Assembly (NCBI GenBank): GCA_030141605.1 | Contig: JAQGDQ010000298.1 | Location: 261,001-288,526, forward strand | Direction: 5' to 3' | DNA from: Tubiluchus corallicola | Lineage: Eukaryota > Priapulida > Priapulimorpha > Priapulimorphida > Tubiluchidae | Length of the DNA: 27,526 bases | Shown here: in pieces, positions 1 through 16,550 of the stretch | How positions within the stretch are numbered: the stretch's first letter is position 1 | Layout: each line of letters starts with the position of its first letter | Program-made: the position numbers and the translations under genes | Notes under the pieces: generated by a model | Database searches by the model: none | What the model was told of the DNA's origin: nothing | The model's input: the letters and a program-made list of their open reading frames with translations, nothing else

Positions 1-960
1 ACGCATATATTCCACATACCAGCAAGCAAGTATTTTGACCCTTTTGCCTCTATGAACCCACAGCTTATAAAAGAAATAATTTTTGTGAAAGAGTAACTCT
101 GTGCTCGACTGTTCCTCAAAACCGCTCAACTTCGGAGGCACAAAGGTCAAAGTCAATATTGCAGAAGAGTCTTGGTGTTTTACAGATTATGCCCCGTTCA
201 TACGTCGGAAACAGAAGACGAAAGCAAGGCTGCTTTGCCAGAAATTTTAGTTTGAATATAATAGGAAAAGTACATATCTTAAATTTAAAAGTCAAAAGGT
301 CAAATTAAGACTTCACTCTAATCAACTTTGGTGAAAGTTGCTAATTTTTAACGTTTTCTGCAACTACGTCACTCTGGTGTTAAAAATTTCAAGGGTCAAG
401 GCCCCAATGAGGCTTAAAAAATCACATGTCTAGTAGACGAAACATCTAACCAAAACAATTATATGCCAAAAATTGGGAATGATTTTGTGAGACTCGTCAC
501 TTACCTTCTCTATAATAGCCATTTTTTCAAGCTTAACAGTTCAAAGGTTATAATTACATGATACCTTATTTTCACTAAGATGGGCACCATAAGTACAGTC
601 TAGAAGAAATGACTTTTCGTTTTGCGTTTTGCTTGATATAATTCTTTAATTATTTGATAAGTTTTGCTTACCTTGAAGAATTTAGTTTGTTTTTTGCTTT
701 CATTTGATATGAGATATATTTATTGATTTTTTGTATTGCATCTTTACATTACTGTATCTGTTTTACCATAAATTTATGCATATAGTATAACTATCATTAT
801 TATTCACAATGTAACCTCGTATACAATTCTCAAGAATTTCTCGCTTACTATTTTTCCGCCCTTTAAAAATTTGACTAGATTAAATATATACATTTCTGCT
901 ACTTGGTACTTAATTTAATACCAAATCTATTTTTAATACTATAATGTACTATAATGTTTA
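1..960. other. Non-coding, AT-rich; upstream intron sequence of the MMP
   Basis: No exon of the MMP propeptide or early catalytic domain could be found on the + strand here. Several AAAGGTCAA-type words occur (about 140 and 295), but no structure is clear. Confidence 0.5.
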
Positions 961-984
961 TATACGTATGTGTATGTGTATATG

Positions 985-988
<4 letters not shown>

Positions 989-1039
<51 letters not shown>
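989..1039. repeat. TA dinucleotide microsatellite
   Basis: A run of about 25 TA units preceded by TATG/TGTA-rich sequence from 961. Confidence 0.95.
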
Positions 1040-1044
<5 letters not shown>

Positions 1045-1079
1045 AACACCTGAAAGAATGTTATGAGCCTGTAAGCAAA

Positions 1080-1212
1080 CTTGTATTTTTAATAAGAGGC
1101 AGCTGACCAAGTGACCAATAGGTCTTTCGCTGCTCTTTCTCAGCTGCAATGAAATGTAAAAATAATCAGGACGAATTTTAACTGCTATTGAGAAAATAAA
1201 ATTGAATTGAAT
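1080..1212 (+). mobile_element. LINE-like 3' tail just upstream of the MMP catalytic exon
   Basis: A hairpin (AGAGGCAGCTGACC with GGTCTTTCGCTGCTCT) is followed by ATTGAGAAAATAAAATTGAA and a short TTGAA repeat tail. It resembles 14485-14652. The coding part is missing, so this is a 5'-truncated insertion. Confidence 0.5.
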
Positions 1213-1236
1213 GGACTTGAATTAAAATGATTACAG

Positions 1237-7596
<6,360 letters not shown>

Positions 7597-7866
7597 TAAG
7601 ATTTTTTCTAGATAAGTATTTTTTGAATTAATTGTTAATGTCAAAGACCTGAAAGCTTTACTTGCTACAAGACGACTTCTCAGTTCTGAAGTGTTGGACT
7701 GTGAGGTTGCTCATTATATTGTGCACACATTTTTTACACATTGTTTGCCAAAATTTTACAAATATCCGCAATTCTCGTAAATCTTGGTAAAATGTTTTCT
7801 TGTCCGATTCAGTTTAATGCTGTTTGTTCATCTGTCCTTCAGTCAGCTCTCACCGCATCCACAATA

Positions 7867-8229
7867 AGCCTTTTCATAGTTCCAGTAATTGACGATAATC
7901 GTGAAAAGGTCAAAGGTTAAGTGTATCAGACAACGCATCTGTGTACACTTGACAACGCCTCGTGTCCATGCTATTGTAATAGTTACTAAAAAGTGACGAA
8001 CACTAGCTAAGAACCTTTCCTAGTTGATTTTTTCTTGTTCCCAAGGAAGATCCAGCACAGATAAATGCATAATTAAATAAAGTCCACGCCAAATAACTGA
8101 CGTAACTCCACTGGGCTTTGCTTTACCCACATGTCACGTGACGGTTGTAGCTAAGACGCGTTGCTTTGGTACACTGAACCTTTGACCTACAGCAATTGCG
8201 CGTGCGCACAACGAAACTATGAAAAGGCT
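7867..8229. mobile_element. TA-flanked MITE (family A), between the two gene 3' ends
   Basis: 363 bp with ends AGCCTTTTCATAGTTCC and GAAACTATGAAAAGGCT and flanking TA at 7865-7866 and 8230-8231. It carries AATAAA at 8076-8081, the first good poly(A) signal downstream of the MMP stop codon on the + strand. Two inverted AGGTCAAAGGTT blocks sit near its ends, with a TCACGTGA box inside. Confidence 0.75.
8076..8081 (+). terminator. Candidate MMP poly(A) signal supplied by a MITE
   Basis: First canonical AATAAA on the + strand after the MMP stop (7596), lying inside the MITE at 7867-8229. No strong downstream GT-rich element is obvious. Confidence 0.3.
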
Positions 8230-8418
8230 TATTAGATACATAAGTGTGCAAAACAAGTGACATGATTTATGAGAGAAATTACTATTTTATAGCAAAGAAT
8301 TATTTACACATATTGAATGATTTAAAAAACAGCAAACATTGATAAACTATCGTTATAAATACAATATATAATAAAATATAATAACATGAAATAGAGCACA
8401 ACAACTTTACAACGGGAT

Positions 8419-8424
8419 TTTATT
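8419..8424 (-). terminator. Poly(A) signal of the 402-aa gene (left)
   Basis: AATAAA on the - strand about 410 bases after the stop codon, within an AT-rich 3' UTR. It is the first canonical signal downstream of the stop. Confidence 0.5.
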
Positions 8425-8836
8425 GAAAGTGTTGAAGATGTTTTTATATTTTCAATTTCAATAAACACAAAAAAGCAAGCGCATTCACGGTAATAAAGAG
8501 TTGTGACTACAAATGAAAGATATTTTTTCATTCGTTGTTAATTCACTAATTTAATAGTTGTGTTGTAGTGCCACTGGCATGATTGATGAACGTGTCTTCG
8601 TATGTCGCATGGCACGTGCGGTGTGATTTGAGCAACCTATATATGTTTAAGGGTATAATGTGCAATCAAAAATAGATTTTGTTGTTTCTTCTGATGTCGG
8701 GCAAATTGCGTGACTCAGTGCTGTGGCAAGTGCTGCTCCTGGTGGCAAGCAAATTCACATTTGTGGGACAAGTAAACTACTGAGGGTCATAAACAATCTG
8801 CAACATTTACGAGATAGCAACCGACTTCAGCCTCAT

Positions 8837-11800
8837 TTACAAGAAAGCCACAGGTTGATTTTTAACTTTACTAACAAAACGTGAAATGCCTAATCTTTCA
8901 GAATTGCCTAACTGAAACGCATTTGGACGCGTCTGATCGATCATCAACCCGGCTACTGAGTGACGTCTTTGCAACTTCTTCTGTCTTGTCTTTATCATCT
9001 TGGACTCCAGCTGGACCTGAATGGCTTCTCCTAAAAGTCTGGCATCAAAAGAATTTGTGTCATCCCATTTAATTGACAGAAGATCATTGTCATCTCCATT
9101 GTTCTCTATTATTTTGTAATTATAACTTTTTGCAGTGTGCCCCCTAGAGTGACTGTCTTGTCCTGCATTGTTACTAGCAGGATCTGTACTACATGAATTT
9201 GAGCATTCTGGGTAAATAGATGGCTCCACTTCGTCTATTGTTTCTACAAGATCTGATGACGTGGACGACTCGCGAGATCTCGCCTTAACACTGCCAGAAC
9301 CTTTGAGCTGCTGTTTTTTGATCGTTTTTGAACTTTTCATTTCTTCTTGAAAAGATTTCACGGTTGGATCGCTTTTGCTTCTGAATTTGAAAGCTCTTGA
9401 TGGGTGGGAAATGCTTCTGGAAGAACATCCTGGAATCTGGACATCACTTGTAAAGCCTTCTGCTGATGACCCTTCACTTATGCTTCTTCTGTGGGGGTTT
9501 CTGATACCATATGGAGCTGCTATTGTATCAGTTTCACATTCATCTGGTGCACCTGGATTTATTACGGCAGCTCTGGACATCTCGGGTGACGTCGCTGGAC
9601 TTTCTTCTAAGCTATCCAAGCAAGAGTTTGTTCTTTTCTTCAGTGCCCTCCTGTGGTCAAGTGGTCTCGCATTGGTCAAGCATGCAATGGTTTTTCGTCG
9701 GACACGTAAATTGCGGAATGTCTGCACAATGGTCTGCAAGTCCTCATTCGTACACATGATTCCATTCCCAGATAAATTTGTCTCGCTGCTACTCTTGCGA
9801 CAGAGAGGTTCTGGTTCATGACCACTAGAGGGTACCGAAAAAGAAAACTGTCGGAAGAACCGCTTGGTTAACGTCCCACCGGAACCAGAAGTAGAAATAG
9901 AACCGGCAGGAAGTGATGATTTTGCTTTCGTCTTCTTAGTATTGTCCATTTTTAGACTTGTCTGCCTGCAACAAACACGAATATGCTTTTAAACGTTGTA
10001 TAGTGTATACTCGGGGTGAACATTTTCTACCACAAAGCGAATTTGAATCAAACCGAATTTTAGTATTTCAAATTCGATTCGAATTGAGTTTGAAAGATTT
10101 TTTAGCAAGTTTTTGAACCCCTGGAACAAGTGCTCTTACAAAGATCATGCATATTGCTATGCAGTAAAACCAATGATCAATAATTTGTTTAAAAATTGTG
10201 CACAGAAATCACAGCTAAACTGTGCTAATTGCATGATGTCTCAAACGTTTTAATGATAAAGAAAATGATTAATGATAATGTGGTTGAAGTGCTGAATTAT
10301 TCAAATCTATAATTTTAGATTCAAATCGAATTCGAACTAAAAAAAACTCGAACTCAAACGTTCGATGCTCACCACTAGAATGTAAGCTAAGTGATTTTGG
10401 CATTTTGAAGTTACTTGTTTAGCTATATATCTTAGTGATATCCGAAAAAGTTAGGATGATTTTTTATCATAAATATTAAATTTTAGATTCTTGATTATTT
10501 AAATGAAAAATAGCAGTCATGATTAGTGAGGATGAATGAGATTTATTGCCCCCAAAGCAAAGTTGCACGTTTTCCTAATTACGGAACATTCAAATAGGGA
10601 AGATAACAAACCTAAATTTGGTAAGAACTAAACAGCAACTCTTAAAAATGTAAAGTAGCAAAAAACGTAAAACTTTGCCTACAAACTTGGAGTTGAACCC
10701 ACATGTTTTGTCTGGGCAGGGCATGATGTTACCAAAACTAAACTAATATTGCGCGAAATAGAAATCCTGTTATGTTTAGCAGTACGTTTTAACTCCGTAG
10801 TTACAAATTCTATATAAAAATCACCACAATACTTGTGTTTATGAAAACACTAAACTGCGCACTTACTGCAAATTTAAATCAGAATTTAAGTAAGAAAACT
10901 ATTTACATTTTACGAACAACAAATGTGAAAAATCTTGTTTACGAAGCTGCGAATAAGTGCGCATAACTTACATGTAGAAAATGGGAGGACACCAACAACC
11001 TCAAATACCTGTGAATATGAGAATCTGTCAACATTGTGACAGCCAACAAGTAGAAGAGGAAACTCATTTTTTGTTTTATTGACAGCGCTGTTGTCTTACC
11101 AATCGTTAACACATTCTTTTTATTTCGATATGACAAGCATCAATAGCAATTTCATTAACTTGAACGACAATGAAAAGCTAAAATTCACAATGGGGAGGTA
11201 ACGACTGAGGTATAGCCAAAATAGTCGCCCATTACATTTTCAAGTATTAAAAACGGAGTAAATAGTACTAACATGTAAATATTGATAACATTATTTATTA
11301 TTCTTTCATGATACGCTAACTGTATCTATACTAAAATTATATATATATTTCTTATTTGTTATGTGTTTTTTAGCTATAATGTAATAGCTCTCTTTTGTAC
11401 TTTTGTATTTTGTTGTTGTTTTACTATATGTATGTTTTTGTACTGTAATGTAAATACCAATAATAAATTCTGTGAGGAAACTTCAAGAACGTCTTGGTTT
11501 TTCTAAGTTCATTAACCTGTTTTTAACAGCAAAGTTGTTTTGACATGTGGCTTCATTTGGAAACCATTCCCGGTGCCCTCGCTGTTAAAAGATAAAGCAG
11601 CCTCTTGGCTCTTTCTTCTTCCCCAAAAAAACTTGTATGCTTTGCTAGTGGCAGCTGTGGGGCTTACGATCGCTGTGTGTATCGCAGTTTTGCAGCTTCA
11701 TCAAATGAGGTACCAAAATTAAAGCTGCGAGGTTTGCCTCGAATATAGGAGAAGTAAAAAACACACCAAGTCACACCTGAATAATAACGGGATGAGTTCG

Positions 11801-11856
11801 CCTTTGTCTTTCTGTTTATTATCATTTGTGGTTTCTTCGGTCGGAGCGGAAGCCAT
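8837..11856 (-). CDS. Uncharacterised Ser-rich basic protein, 402 aa, two coding exons (left-arm copy)
   Basis: I do not recognise this family. Exon 1 (11856-11777) starts at an ATG with an AAA before it and G after it, and encodes 26 residues (MASAPTEE...LIPLLF) plus two bases. Exon 2 (9965-8837) follows acceptor TTGTTGCAG, supplies the missing base and stays open for 375 codons to TAA. The phase match makes this better than starting at the Met inside exon 2 (9949), which would give 370 aa. The protein is rich in Ser, Lys and Arg, looks largely disordered and has no signal peptide or membrane segment. It carries several basophilic-kinase-like sites (HRRSIS, KRTNSC, RRHSVAG). A short ordered-looking block (FDARLLGEAIQVQLESKM) lies near the C-terminus. 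Function unknown; probably an intracellular phosphorylated adaptor. The intron of about 1.8 kb contains a hAT-like MITE. Confidence 0.7.
10011..10377. mobile_element. hAT-like MITE in the intron of the 402-aa gene (left)
   Basis: This is a relative of the element at the palindrome centre. It shares GGGGTGA and GTTCGATGCTCACC ends, the AATTGAGTTTGAAAGATTTT block, and AAATCGAATTCGAACTAA near the other end. The ends are decayed and no clear 8-bp target duplication remains. It stops about 45 bp from the exon 2 splice acceptor on the gene strand. It is duplicated at 20654-21020. Confidence 0.7.
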
Positions 11857-11905
11857 TTTATTCAATACTGCATATCATTCACTTCTCTTCCACAGTTGAT
11901 TTCCA

Positions 11906-12041
11906 CTGTAAAAACAACAAGAGAAACTTGTAATGGGGGCCAAAATTAACTTTCATTTACGGAAAGCCACGATGCGCTTACGAAGTCTACAAGTCCACTA
12001 GTTACGTCATAATTTTAAATCGAATGGCGGCTACCATCTCG
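11906..12041 (-). promoter_or_regulatory. Possible promoter / 5' leader region of the 402-aa gene (left)
   Basis: Mirror of 18990-19125 with the same YY1-like and CRE-like boxes and leader acceptor. Confidence 0.3.
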
Positions 12042-12155
12042 CCTAAAAATTTCTATACAGCGATGGTATAAATTAACTTTGTGATCTGTGGACAGTTTTT
12101 TGTAAATTTCTTTGTAACACTTTATAAGTTTAAGTAATAACAGTAAAGCAAACCC

Positions 12156-12463
12156 GACATACTAGGTGACTTATGTCTTCCTTTAATTAGTAAGGCATTG
12201 AATATTTTGACAACTCATTTTTCTATTGATGTTTCAAGGTTAAAAAGGAAATGTATTGGTTCCGTGAATAGCATTCTCTCAAGTATGGGCCATAATCGTA
12301 ATGACATAGTAGCTAAAACTCTGATCAATACATATTGTCTACCCATTTTATTATACGAATGAGAAATCGGGGGTATATTCGATTTTAAACAAAATGAAAG
12401 TGCCATTTCACATAATGTATTTCGTAAGATAATACTGAATTGTAGACCAATCGTTTCAGTCTT
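12156..12463 (+). pseudogene. Non-LTR retrotransposon (LINE) reverse transcriptase fragment, broken
   Basis: The + strand reads ILGDLCLPLI, then SRLKRKCIGSVNSILSSMG, then TLINTYCLPILLYE, an in-frame stop (TGA at about 12360), and SHNVFRKIILNC. The order LG, KFx-type motif, NSIL and YCLPILLYG is that of the C-terminal region after the catalytic palm in LINE reverse transcriptases. The catalytic YADD region is absent, so this is a 5'-truncated relic. It lies upstream of the 402-aa gene, antisense to it. Confidence 0.65.
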
Positions 12464-13270
12464 TCTGATGCAATAAATCCCTATAAAAAGTAATCAAGTA
12501 AGCAAGAAAAGGAACATTAATTGAAGATGATAGCTGTATAATGAGATGATTCAATTATGAGCTTAACGACTTAAGTGCGTCATTTTTAATTTTTTAAATT
12601 ATTCAAGAATTACATCCTGGACAACCTCAAAACGTAAACATCTATTGACTTCAGGGTTTCAAACGTCCAGTACTGGATAGAAGAGGTTTATGAAGTGTCA
12701 GATTGCTGTTGCAGTCAACAAGCCCGTCTACATGATAGCCTCACGTCCTGCGCTTGCGCAGTAAGACGTATTTGTTTTCACGAATGAGCGAATGACATGT
12801 TGAAATTCAAATCAAGTTGCATAGATTACAGAGCAATAAAAACCCAAAGAACTAGCTGTGGAAAAACAGTATTGATCAACTGTTACGTCTTAATATAACT
12901 TTTCTACTCAAATGCTGTACGCTTCACAGCCTCAGGTGTGACCCATGCTTTAATCCCATTAAATTCATCGTAAAATGCAGACAGCAGTTGCGCAGTATAA
13001 TATGATCGCTGTTATTACGATGCTCAAAAAGCCTTCATCAACGCACAAAAATTAATCAAGCAAAGCCTTTGATATGGGCCTAATTTTCACAATTGCCATT
13101 CGCAGACTTTTAGCTTTTACTGCTGTATTCCTCAGCGTTTGCTAAGAGAACGTTAATATTGTTATGCAAATAAAAACAGTGTATGAAGTACGAAGTATAC
13201 TACTGTGTTGCTAGTAATGTAGTATACGTTTTACTGTGTTAGATATTTATGCATTTATATTCTTGTAGTC
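12464..13270. other. Non-coding stretch between LINE fragment and dispersed repeat (left arm)
   Basis: No coding exon, RNA gene or repeat could be supported here. The same applies to its mirror at about 17761-18567. Confidence 0.4.
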
Positions 13271-13273
13271 AAT

Positions 13274-13470
13274 GTGGAATGTTTTTACTGTTGGAAATTA
13301 TGTTCGTTTGTGATGTCATCAATAGTTGGGCTCGTCCGCCGTTAATTAAGTTTTTAATTTATTATTTCATTATCAGAAACGCTTTTGCACTATTTATTGT
13401 TGTTAAAATGTATACTTTTTTCGGATTTGAAAATGGGGCGGTTTATGAAAAATCATCTTGTCTTCCTTTA
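13274..13470 (+). repeat. Dispersed ~197-bp repeat, copy 2
   Basis: Direct repeat of 6434-6630. At its 3' end the sequence becomes TCTTCCTTTACAG, a good splice-acceptor look-alike, but no convincing exon follows. The mirror copy is at 17561-17757. Confidence 0.75.
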
Positions 13471-13479
13471 CAGGAGTTA

Positions 13480-14480
13480 CACCTACGAGTATTTCCCTTT
13501 CTCACAAATAGTAGCGCCGGGTGTTTACGGTGTTTTGCAGGGTTTTTCCACGCTGTTTAGTACTCCGCGAGTCAGAATCCGGCGCTGAAGGACTAGATAG
13601 ATGAGGCAAGACCAGAATCTAGCTAATTATCAAAAATAAACCTATGATGAGACACTGAAGTAGTACAGAGGAATCTGAGCCGCGCTCGGATGTGCACACA
13701 TCATATACAATCTAGCGAATTTGTAATTAACATGACATCAAGCAAACCGAAGATGAAATCCACTTAGTCATGAAATTTTTACGTTATCAGGGCGATAGAT
13801 TGACACTTTTAAATAATATTGAAAATTTGTTCCCAACGTTCTCTGACATACCAAATGGCAATGACAAATTTGCCTTTATAGCGAGTAGTCGATTATGTCA
13901 AATTATGCAAGATTATTATAGTTTTTCTGGAATCATCCCTTCAGGCTAAGAACCCTTTATTGTCTAAAATCTAGATACAATTATGTTATGAAATATTATT
14001 ACTCCTTTATGTAACATCATTGTGATAACATTTGGTATAGCATACAATGTTACTGTAGTTTTCCTGGTATCAGCTTTTTATATTAGCAATCATTTATGGT
14101 TTATATAAAATCTAGTTACAGTTGTGTAACAAGTTATAAAAACTCATCTGTGTAACATTGTAGCGGTAATTATTTTTATCATCTGTGTTGTATTAATTGT
14201 TATATGTTCTGTACGCTTGGGCTACAATATTCCTTATAAGCGGATAATTAAGCTTTTTTTCTTTCCATACTCTCAGTTTTTAACTTTACTCACTAACCTT
14301 GGTCAAATTCCCCTGTCAATAAGACCCCATTTGAAACTACTACATATAATAAGCCTAATTACTGAATTCTTTTGTTTCGATTTAGGTATCTAACTTTATT
14401 ATTTTTTATTTTCAGTTCTTTTTTGATAATTTGTATCATTTATGTTTTTATTATTATTTTTTTCTTATTTGTTTTTGTTT
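13480..14480. other. Non-coding stretch before the left hexamer array
   Basis: Starts with a short, relatively GC-richer segment (13510-13700) and then turns AT-rich with repeated TGTAACA words. No gene could be supported; the mirror is 16551-17551. Confidence 0.4.
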
Positions 14481-14484
14481 ATGT

Positions 14485-14652
14485 TATCTGCAGCATCACA
14501 TTTAAATTGTTAATATACTAACCTATTTACAAGAAAGGGCAGGAGACCAGATGACCCTATGGTCCTTCTCTGCCCTGCTCCATGATTATAATTACTTAAC
14601 TTTTAAAAAACTTTTGGTGTTAAACTAATTGGAGAAAATAAATGTTCTATTT
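14485..14652 (+). mobile_element. LINE-like 3' tail present only in the left arm
   Basis: A potential hairpin pairs AGGGCAGGAGACC (14536-14548) with GGTCCTTCTCTGCCCT (14561-14576). It is followed by ATTGGAGAAAATAAAT and then the TATGTC hexamer repeat as tail. The same hairpin plan and TTGAGAAAATAAAA ending occur at 1080-1212, so both look like 3' ends of related LINEs. The right arm jumps from TTTATGT straight into the hexamer repeat, consistent with deletion between short TATGT homologies. Confidence 0.55.
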
Positions 14653-15027
14653 CTATGTCTATGTCTATGTCTATGTCTATGTCTATGTCTATGTCTATGT
14701 CTATGTCTATGTCTATGTCTATGTCTATGTCTGTGTCTGTGTCTGTGTTGTGTCGTCTTGTCTATGTCTATGTCTATGTCTATGTCTATGTCTATGTTAT
14801 GCTATGCTTGTCTATGTCTATGTCTATGTCTATGTCTATGTCTATGTCTATGTCTATGTCTATGTCTATGTCTATGTCTATGTCTATGTCTATGTCTATG
14901 TCTATGTCTATGTCTATGTCTATGTCTATGTCTATGTATATGTCTATGTCTATGTCTATGTGTATGTCCATGTCCATGTCCATGTCCATGTCCATGTCCA
15001 TGTCCATGTCCATGTCTATGTCTATGA
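14653..15027 (+). repeat. TATGTC hexamer microsatellite (left arm)
   Basis: A long (TATGTC)n array with a run of about eight CCATGT variants near its inner end, and with interruptions (TGTGTC runs, GTTATGCTATGC) in its outer part. All open frames through it are repeat artefacts (VY, SM, CL dipeptides). Confidence 0.95.
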
Positions 15028-15480
15028 ATCCGTGACAACTTACATGATTACGAATAACAAGTCTGTCTCTAACAAACGTCTCTTTTACTGTTGATTAAAT
15101 CTGTCTTGTTTATTTGTTGCTGACATTTGCACGTATGTAATCATGGTCATGATTCGACGAAATGAGCCCAAACTACCCGCTAATAACAGCAAACATCAAC
15201 TCGTAGTTCTATACTAGCTGATAATAACACGGCAAAGTTCAGTGCTGCCTTGCTGGATAGCGTGTGCCATGATTTATAGAACTCTCTCTAGATTTTATCC
15301 ATTAACAGAGTTCCCCAGACAATTGCAAACGACACATACACTCGCTCTGTGCAGAAACATAAAGGTTACGATTACAAAACACTGGCTTCATAAATGCTAG
15401 TGACAACATCAAACGCCTTGGGCAAAACATGACATGTTCAAGATACGTACAATACATAAACTATGATTCAGGCAAGCTAA
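15028..15480. other. Innermost part of the left arm, non-coding
   Basis: About 450 bp between the hexamer array and the central MITE, seemingly identical in the right arm (15818-16270). No gene seen. Confidence 0.5.
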
Positions 15481-15484
15481 CTAG

Positions 15485-15813
15485 TAGGGGGTGAGCATTC
15501 ACTACCAGAAAGCGAATTCGAATCGAACCGAATTGAGTTTGAAAGATTTTCGAACGAGTTTTCGAATCAGTAGTAAAAAGTCGTCTCACAAAGAACTTGC
15601 ATATTACTTGATTTTGTTCTGCAATAGAACTGCTATGAGTTTTTTAAAAATTTTGCAGCTAAATTGTGGTAATTGCGTGCTGCTTCAAACATTTTAACGA
15701 TAAAGAACATACGTGGCTGAAGAGCTGAATTATTGGAATCTATAATTTTAGGTTCGAATCGAATTCGAACTAAAAACACTTGTTCAAAATCGAACGTTCG
15801 ATGCTCACCCCTA
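15485..15813. mobile_element. hAT-like MITE forming the spacer of the giant palindrome
   Basis: The element is 329 bp with terminal inverted repeats TAGGGGGTGAGCAT (left) and its near complement ATGCTCACCCCTA (right). It has TTCGAATTCG-rich subterminal sequence and no coding capacity. The TIR form resembles non-autonomous hAT elements, which normally make 8-bp direct target duplications. Here the flanking 8-mers are CTAACTAG and CTAGTTAG, reverse complements of each other because they belong to the two palindrome arms. Related copies lie at 10011-10377 and 20654-21020. Confidence 0.75.
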
Positions 15814-16270
15814 CTAGTTAGCTTGCCTGAATCATAGTTTATGTATTGTACGTATCTTGAACATGTCATGTTTTGCCCAAGGCGTTTGATGTTGTCACTA
15901 GCATTTATGAAGCCAGTGTTTTGTAATCGTAACCTTTATGTTTCTGCACAGAGCGAGTGTATGTGTCGTTTGCAATTGTCTGGGGAACTCTGTTAATGGA
16001 TAAAATCTAGAGAGAGTTCTATAAATCATGGCACACGCTATCCAGCAAGGCAGCACTGAACTTTGCCGTGTTATTATCAGCTAGTATAGAACTACGAGTT
16101 GATGTTTGCTGTTATTAGCGGGTAGTTTGGGCTCATTTCGTCGAATCATGACCATGATTACATACGTGCAAATGTCAGCAACAAATAAACAAGACAGATT
16201 TAATCAACAGTAAAAGAGACGTTTGTTAGAGACAGACTTGTTATTCGTAATCATGTAAGTTGTCACGGAT

Positions 16271-16550
16271 TCATAGACATAGACATGGACATGGACATGG
16301 ACATGGACATGGACATGGACATGGACATGGACATACACATAGACATAGACATAGACATATACATAGACATAGACATAGACATAGACATAGACATACACAT
16401 AGACATAGACATAGACATAGACATAGACATAGACATAGACATAGACATAGACATAGACATAGACATAGACATAGACATAGACATAGACATAGGCATAGGC
16501 ATAGACATAGACATAGACATAGACATAGACATAGACATAGACATAGACAT
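16271..16550 (-). repeat. TATGTC hexamer microsatellite (right arm)
   Basis: Reverse complement of the left array but about 95 bp shorter. The inner CCATGT-type block matches the left arm, while the outer interruptions differ (GGCATA variants near 16490-16500). Confidence 0.95.

Noticed and set aside
9375-9821. 148-aa + strand frame and its mirror at 21210-21656
   Set aside because: Antisense shadow of the large exon of the 402-aa gene, which has splice sites and a poly(A) signal on the other strand.
10939-11136. 65-aa - strand frame in the intron of the 402-aa gene (mirror 19895-20092)
   Set aside because: Considered as a cassette exon, but the flanking splice signals and phase do not fit the two good coding exons, which already join cleanly.
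11540-11722. 60-aa + strand frame with a hydrophobic segment (mirror 19309-19491)
   Set aside because: Lies antisense within the intron of the 402-aa gene. A TTAACAG acceptor-like site precedes it, but no promoter or partner exon is visible.
13249-13588. Overlapping 103-aa and 67-aa frames (mirror 17443-17782)
   Set aside because: Mostly dispersed-repeat sequence; no family signal and no coherent exon boundaries.
14629-15094. Long open frames of VY, SM, CL or HR dipeptides (and mirror at 16204-16659)
   Set aside because: They are translations of the hexamer microsatellite in several frames on both strands.
15633-15869. 78-aa - strand frame across the palindrome centre
   Set aside because: Runs through the MITE and its flank; not a gene.
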